A DNA stretch of 64,000 nt, taken from contig NZ_JGZK01000017.1 of NCBI RefSeq assembly GCF_000741695.1, positions 124,001 to 188,000 of the forward strand. Direction: 5' to 3'. Positions 59,851 to 64,000 of this stretch are shown here, piece after piece. Each line of letters begins with the position of its first letter. Positions within the stretch are counted from its first letter, which is position 1. The notes under the pieces are model-generated. The model did not search any database. It saw nothing but the letters and a program-made list of their open reading frames with translations, and was not told the origin of the DNA. The position numbers and the translations under genes are program-made. The stretch comes from Bifidobacterium reuteri DSM 23975. Lineage in GTDB: Bacteria > Actinomycetota > Actinomycetes > Actinomycetales > Bifidobacteriaceae.

Positions 59851-61043
59851 GAATCTATCTGCTGATTGCTGCCATCGCCGGCGGAGTCACCTGGTTGGTG
59901 ACACCATTGATTCGCCATGTCGCCATCGAGATCGGCGCGGTGGGGGAGGTGCGTGCGCGCGACGTGCACACCATTCCGACTCCGCGCATGGGCGGACTCG
60001 CCATGCTGATCGGCTTCACCGTTGCCACGATCTTCGCCAGCAAGACCATGTTCCTCTCCGGACTGTTCACCGGCAACTACCAGATGTGGGTTATTCTCGC
60101 CGGCGGCATCATGATAAGTCTGCTGGGCATGGCTGACGACCTGTGGGACCTCGACTGGATGCTGAAACTCGCCGGGCAGCTGCTGATTTCCGTGTTCGTG
60201 GCATGGGGCGGTTTGCAGATCATATCGTTGCCGTTCGGCGGTTCCCTGATCACGGCCTCGCCGAGCCTGTCCATGGCCATCACCGCGTTCCTCATCGTGG
60301 CGTCCATCAACGCCGTGAACTTCGTGGACGGTCTGGATGGCCTGGCCTCGGGAATCGTGGCCATCGGAGGCATCGCGTTCGCTATCTATTCGTATATCAT
60401 CGCCCGGTATTCGCCCAGTTACGCTTCGCTGGCCACGTTGATCGACGTGATGATGGTTGGCATCTGCGTGGGGTTCATCCTGCACAACTGGCATCCGGCC
60501 AAACTCTTCATGGGCGACTCCGGTTCGATGCTGCTCGGCTATCTCATCACCTGCGCTTCGATCGTGATGACCGGCCGGCTCGATCCCGCATCCATCCACG
60601 CCAGCATCTATCTGCCGGTGTTCATGCCTATTCTGCTGCCGATTCTGGTGCTGTTCCTGCCGGTGCTCGACATGTGCCTCGCCATCGTGCGTCGTCTGGC
60701 CAAAGGGCAGTCGCCGATGCATCCCGATCGCATGCACCTGCATCACCGCATGCTGCGCATCGGCCATTCCGTTCGCGGCGCCGTGCTGATTCTGTGGGGT
60801 TGGGCGGCTCTGATCGCCTTCGGTTCGCTGATGATTCTGTTCTTTAAGGCCCAATATGTGATGATCGGCATGGCCGTGGCCGTGGTGGTGCTGACTGTGG
60901 CGACGATGTATCCGTATCTGAAGCACCGCATTCCCGAAATGCAGGCCGAGAGCCGGGCGATGGAGGCGGTTCGAGCGGGCGCGCAGCATGCTGCGGCGCT
61001 AGGTGACACGAAGGACGCTGAGGATTCAGAGCTGAAGCCGTGA
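59847..61043 (+). CDS. MraY/WecA-family undecaprenyl-phosphate sugar-1-phosphate transferase
   Basis: 398 residues, about eleven membrane helices. Signature cytoplasmic motifs: ADDLWDLDW (Mg2+), NFVDGLDGLASG (catalytic loop) and HPDRMHLHHRML (the HxHH motif of the WecA/TagO branch, not MraY). It attaches GlcNAc-1-phosphate or a similar sugar to undecaprenyl phosphate to begin wall polysaccharide or teichoic-acid-like chains. GTG start within the stop of the upstream gene. Hydrophilic C-terminal tail of about 40 residues. Confidence 0.9.
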   Translation: MRIYLLIAAIAGGVTWLVTPLIRHVAIEIGAVGEVRARDVHTIPTPRMGGLAMLIGFTVATIFASKTMFLSGLFTGNYQMWVILAGGIMISLLGMADDLWDLDWMLKLAGQLLISVFVAWGGLQIISLPFGGSLITASPSLSMAITAFLIVASINAVNFVDGLDGLASGIVAIGGIAFAIYSYIIARYSPSYASLATLIDVMMVGICVGFILHNWHPAKLFMGDSGSMLLGYLITCASIVMTGRLDPASIHASIYLPVFMPILLPILVLFLPVLDMCLAIVRRLAKGQSPMHPDRMHLHHRMLRIGHSVRGAVLILWGWAALIAFGSLMILFFKAQYVMIGMAVAVVVLTVATMYPYLKHRIPEMQAESRAMEAVRAGAQHAAALGDTKDAEDSELKP

Positions 61044-61056
61044 TCGTTGCCGGTGA

Positions 61057-62658
<1,602 letters not shown>

Positions 62659-62704
62659 TCCGGAATATCGTTCTCCTCGGCCGATATGACCGACGTTGAT
62701 TGAC

Positions 62705-62729
62705 GAAAGGGCCCCAAGCGGGCCCTTTC
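62705..62729 (+). terminator. Terminator of guaB
   Basis: GAAAGGGCCC (62705-62714), loop CAAGC, GGGCCCTTTC (62720-62729): a perfect 10-bp stem. Confidence 0.85.
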
Positions 62730-62879
62730 CGTGTAAGTGGGCACGTGCTTCCTCGCATGGATTTGCAGGCGCGAAACAATCTCAGGCCGGAGCAGTCATG
62801 TCGCAGCGGGGCTTGTAGTCACTGCGGTATAGTCTGAACTGTTCTGATATGACGAATATACCCGGGAAAGGGGCCCACG

Positions 62880-63530
62880 ATGGTGGATGCGCATGATGCG
62901 GAAACCTACAGCGCGAAGGACTCGCGCCTGATCTGGATTGACTGCGAGATGACCGGACTCGACATCTTCGGCGGTGACGAGCTGGTCGAGGTGTCCGTGG
63001 TGCCCACGGATTTCGACCTCAACGTGCTGGACGAGGGAGTCGATTTCGTCATCAAGCCGAGCCAGAAGGCCGTGGACCATATGAACGACTTCGTGCGTCA
63101 GATGCATACCCGCTCCGGGCTGATCAACGAATGGGAGCATGGCCTGAGCCTCGAGGAAGCCGAGAAAAAAGTTACCGAATACGTGCTGCGCTTCACGCCC
63201 GAGGGCGTCAAGCCGCTGCTGGCGGGCAACACTATCGGGAGCGACAAGAAGTTCCTCGACCATTACATGCCCGGCCTCATGAGCCACCTGCATTACCGCA
63301 GCGTGGACGTGAGCACCCTGAAGGAACTGGCCCGCCGCTGGTACCCGGCGGTCTATGAGAACCGTCCGCCGAAGAACGGCGGCCACCGCGCGCTCGCGGA
63401 CATCATCGAATCACTGGACGAGCTGCGCTACTACCGCAAAGCGTTCATGGCGCCGGTCCCCGGCCCGGACGATGCCGAAGCCAAGGCCATCTCCGCGGAC
63501 ATCGTGGCCACCAGTCTGCTGAACAAGTAA
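62880..63530 (+). CDS. orn: Oligoribonuclease
   Basis: 216 residues. DEDDh 3'-5' exonuclease: first Asp and Glu in [12 protein letters not shown], middle Asp region in KKFLDHYMP, and His and last Asp in GGHRALADI. It degrades RNA di- to pentanucleotides such as pGpG to mononucleotides; Orn is typical of actinobacteria and gammaproteobacteria. GGGAAAGGGG upstream of the ATG. Confidence 0.96.
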   Translation: MVDAHDAETYSAKDSRLIWIDCEMTGLDIFGGDELVEVSVVPTDFDLNVLDEGVDFVIKPSQKAVDHMNDFVRQMHTRSGLINEWEHGLSLEEAEKKVTEYVLRFTPEGVKPLLAGNTIGSDKKFLDHYMPGLMSHLHYRSVDVSTLKELARRWYPAVYENRPPKNGGHRALADIIESLDELRYYRKAFMAPVPGPDDAEAKAISADIVATSLLNK

Positions 63531-63575
63531 CGTTGGACAACGTGGACTGAGCAACCACAACGAGGGGAGTTGGAG

Positions 63576-64000
63576 ATGTTTATGTCGAAACACGAGCAGG
63601 AAGCAGCGCCGAGCACGCTTCCGACGCACCTTCTGCCTTTGCCGCCGAAGCCGGGAACGACAAAACGGGACAGTTCGGACGGTAAGGTTCCGAGGTCCTC
63701 CCAGCCTGCGCCTGCCAAGTCGACGCAGACGCCAGCCCGGTCCATCCAACCAAACGTCCCGCAGACGGTTGCGGCCTCAGTGCCTGCTGGCTCGACCGGC
63801 CAAACCTCCCGTCCGACGAGTGCACCGGCCTCCGCCCAGGCTCCTGCACCGGCACCGGCCGCTGCCGACGGCGTACCTGCAGGGCAGCGCGATTTCTCCG
63901 GACCCGCACATGCCGCGCTCAAACAGTTCTTCGGCTACGATTCCTTCGTGCCCGGTCAGTTCCCGGTGGTCAACTCCATCCTCAACGGCCGCGATGTCAT
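63576..64000 (+). CDS. RecQ-family ATP-dependent DNA helicase, N-terminal part (cut by window end)
   Basis: About 141 codons are visible. Residues 1 to about 105 are disordered and rich in Pro, Ala, Ser and Thr. Then HAALKQFFGYDSFVPGQFPVV and ILNGRDV match the Q-motif region just before the Walker A of RecQ-type helicases. The AGGGGAG before the ATG supports the start; a second ATG at 63582 is possible. The helicase core lies beyond the window. Long low-complexity N-termini are unusual for RecQ. Confidence 0.8.
   Translation, partial: MFMSKHEQEAAPSTLPTHLLPLPPKPGTTKRDSSDGKVPRSSQPAPAKSTQTPARSIQPNVPQTVAASVPAGSTGQTSRPTSAPASAQAPAPAPAAADGVPAGQRDFSGPAHAALKQFFGYDSFVPGQFPVVNSILNGRDV

Noticed and set aside
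59820..60989. A 389-codon frame antisense to the WecA-like gene
   Set aside because: Extremely His/Gln-rich product mirroring membrane-helix codons; a shadow of the real gene.

Overview
The window reads as a chromosomal segment of a high-GC actinobacterium, almost certainly Bifidobacterium and most like the B. longum group. The basis is the core genes (prfA–prmC, guaB, orn, kup, tatD, xylB) together with an arabinoxylan-degrading glycosidase cluster and a prophage in a tRNA-Met gene. The genus call is inference from protein resemblance; no 16S gene is present.

Layout. 1-2.7 kb: end of a FtsX-type ABC permease gene and an ABC ATPase whose Walker A is degenerate, then a nested palindromic element. 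3-10 kb: HD phosphohydrolase, class II glutamine amidotransferase, KUP potassium transporter, TatD hydrolase, and a Fic protein behind four operator-like repeats. 10-13.8 kb: a heterodimeric ABC exporter. 14-19.1 kb: an accessory 'graveyard' with two different ISL3-family insertion sequences, two ATPase remnants and a GH43 gene cut off at an IS end.

19.2-38.2 kb is a xylan/arabinoxylan utilisation locus. It runs: sugar-binding lipoprotein (with an amber codon inside its signal peptide), two permeases, GH43 beta-xylosidase, secreted wall-anchored GH10 xylanase, SGNH-type acetylesterase, GH8 reducing-end xylosidase, two more GH43 enzymes, three small membrane proteins, then xylulokinase (xylB) divergent from a ROK regulator. 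The inferred flow is: GH10 cuts xylan outside the cell, the ABC system imports oligosaccharides, the esterase, GH43 and GH8 enzymes trim them to xylose and arabinose, and XylB phosphorylates xylulose. Hairpins separate the early cistrons.

38.28-55.36 kb is a compact (about 17.1 kb) siphovirus-like prophage bounded by 40-bp att repeats at the 3' end of tRNA-Met. Order: repressor/Cro pair, a chain of tiny overlapping genes, HNH endonuclease, terminase, portal, protease-capsid fusion, connectors, major tail protein, tail chaperones, tape measure, tail proteins, holin, nested lysis-region frames, CHAP endolysin, tyrosine integrase. No replication module is visible. Its most interesting feature is predicted -1 ribosomal frameshifting at several structural genes. 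The capsid and major tail protein genes both end in CCCAAAAGCNTGA, and a -1 slip at CCCAAAA would append a bacterial Ig-like (BIG2) domain to each. A third site (TTTTTTG) makes the classic G/GT tail chaperone, and a fourth (GGGAAAC) would rejoin a BIG2 domain split across two frames.

55.4-64 kb returns to core chromosome: rpmE, prfA, prmC, a sugar O-acetyltransferase, a Sua5/YrdC protein, a MraY/WecA-type transferase, guaB with a predicted leaderless promoter, orn, and the start of a RecQ-type helicase cut by the window end.
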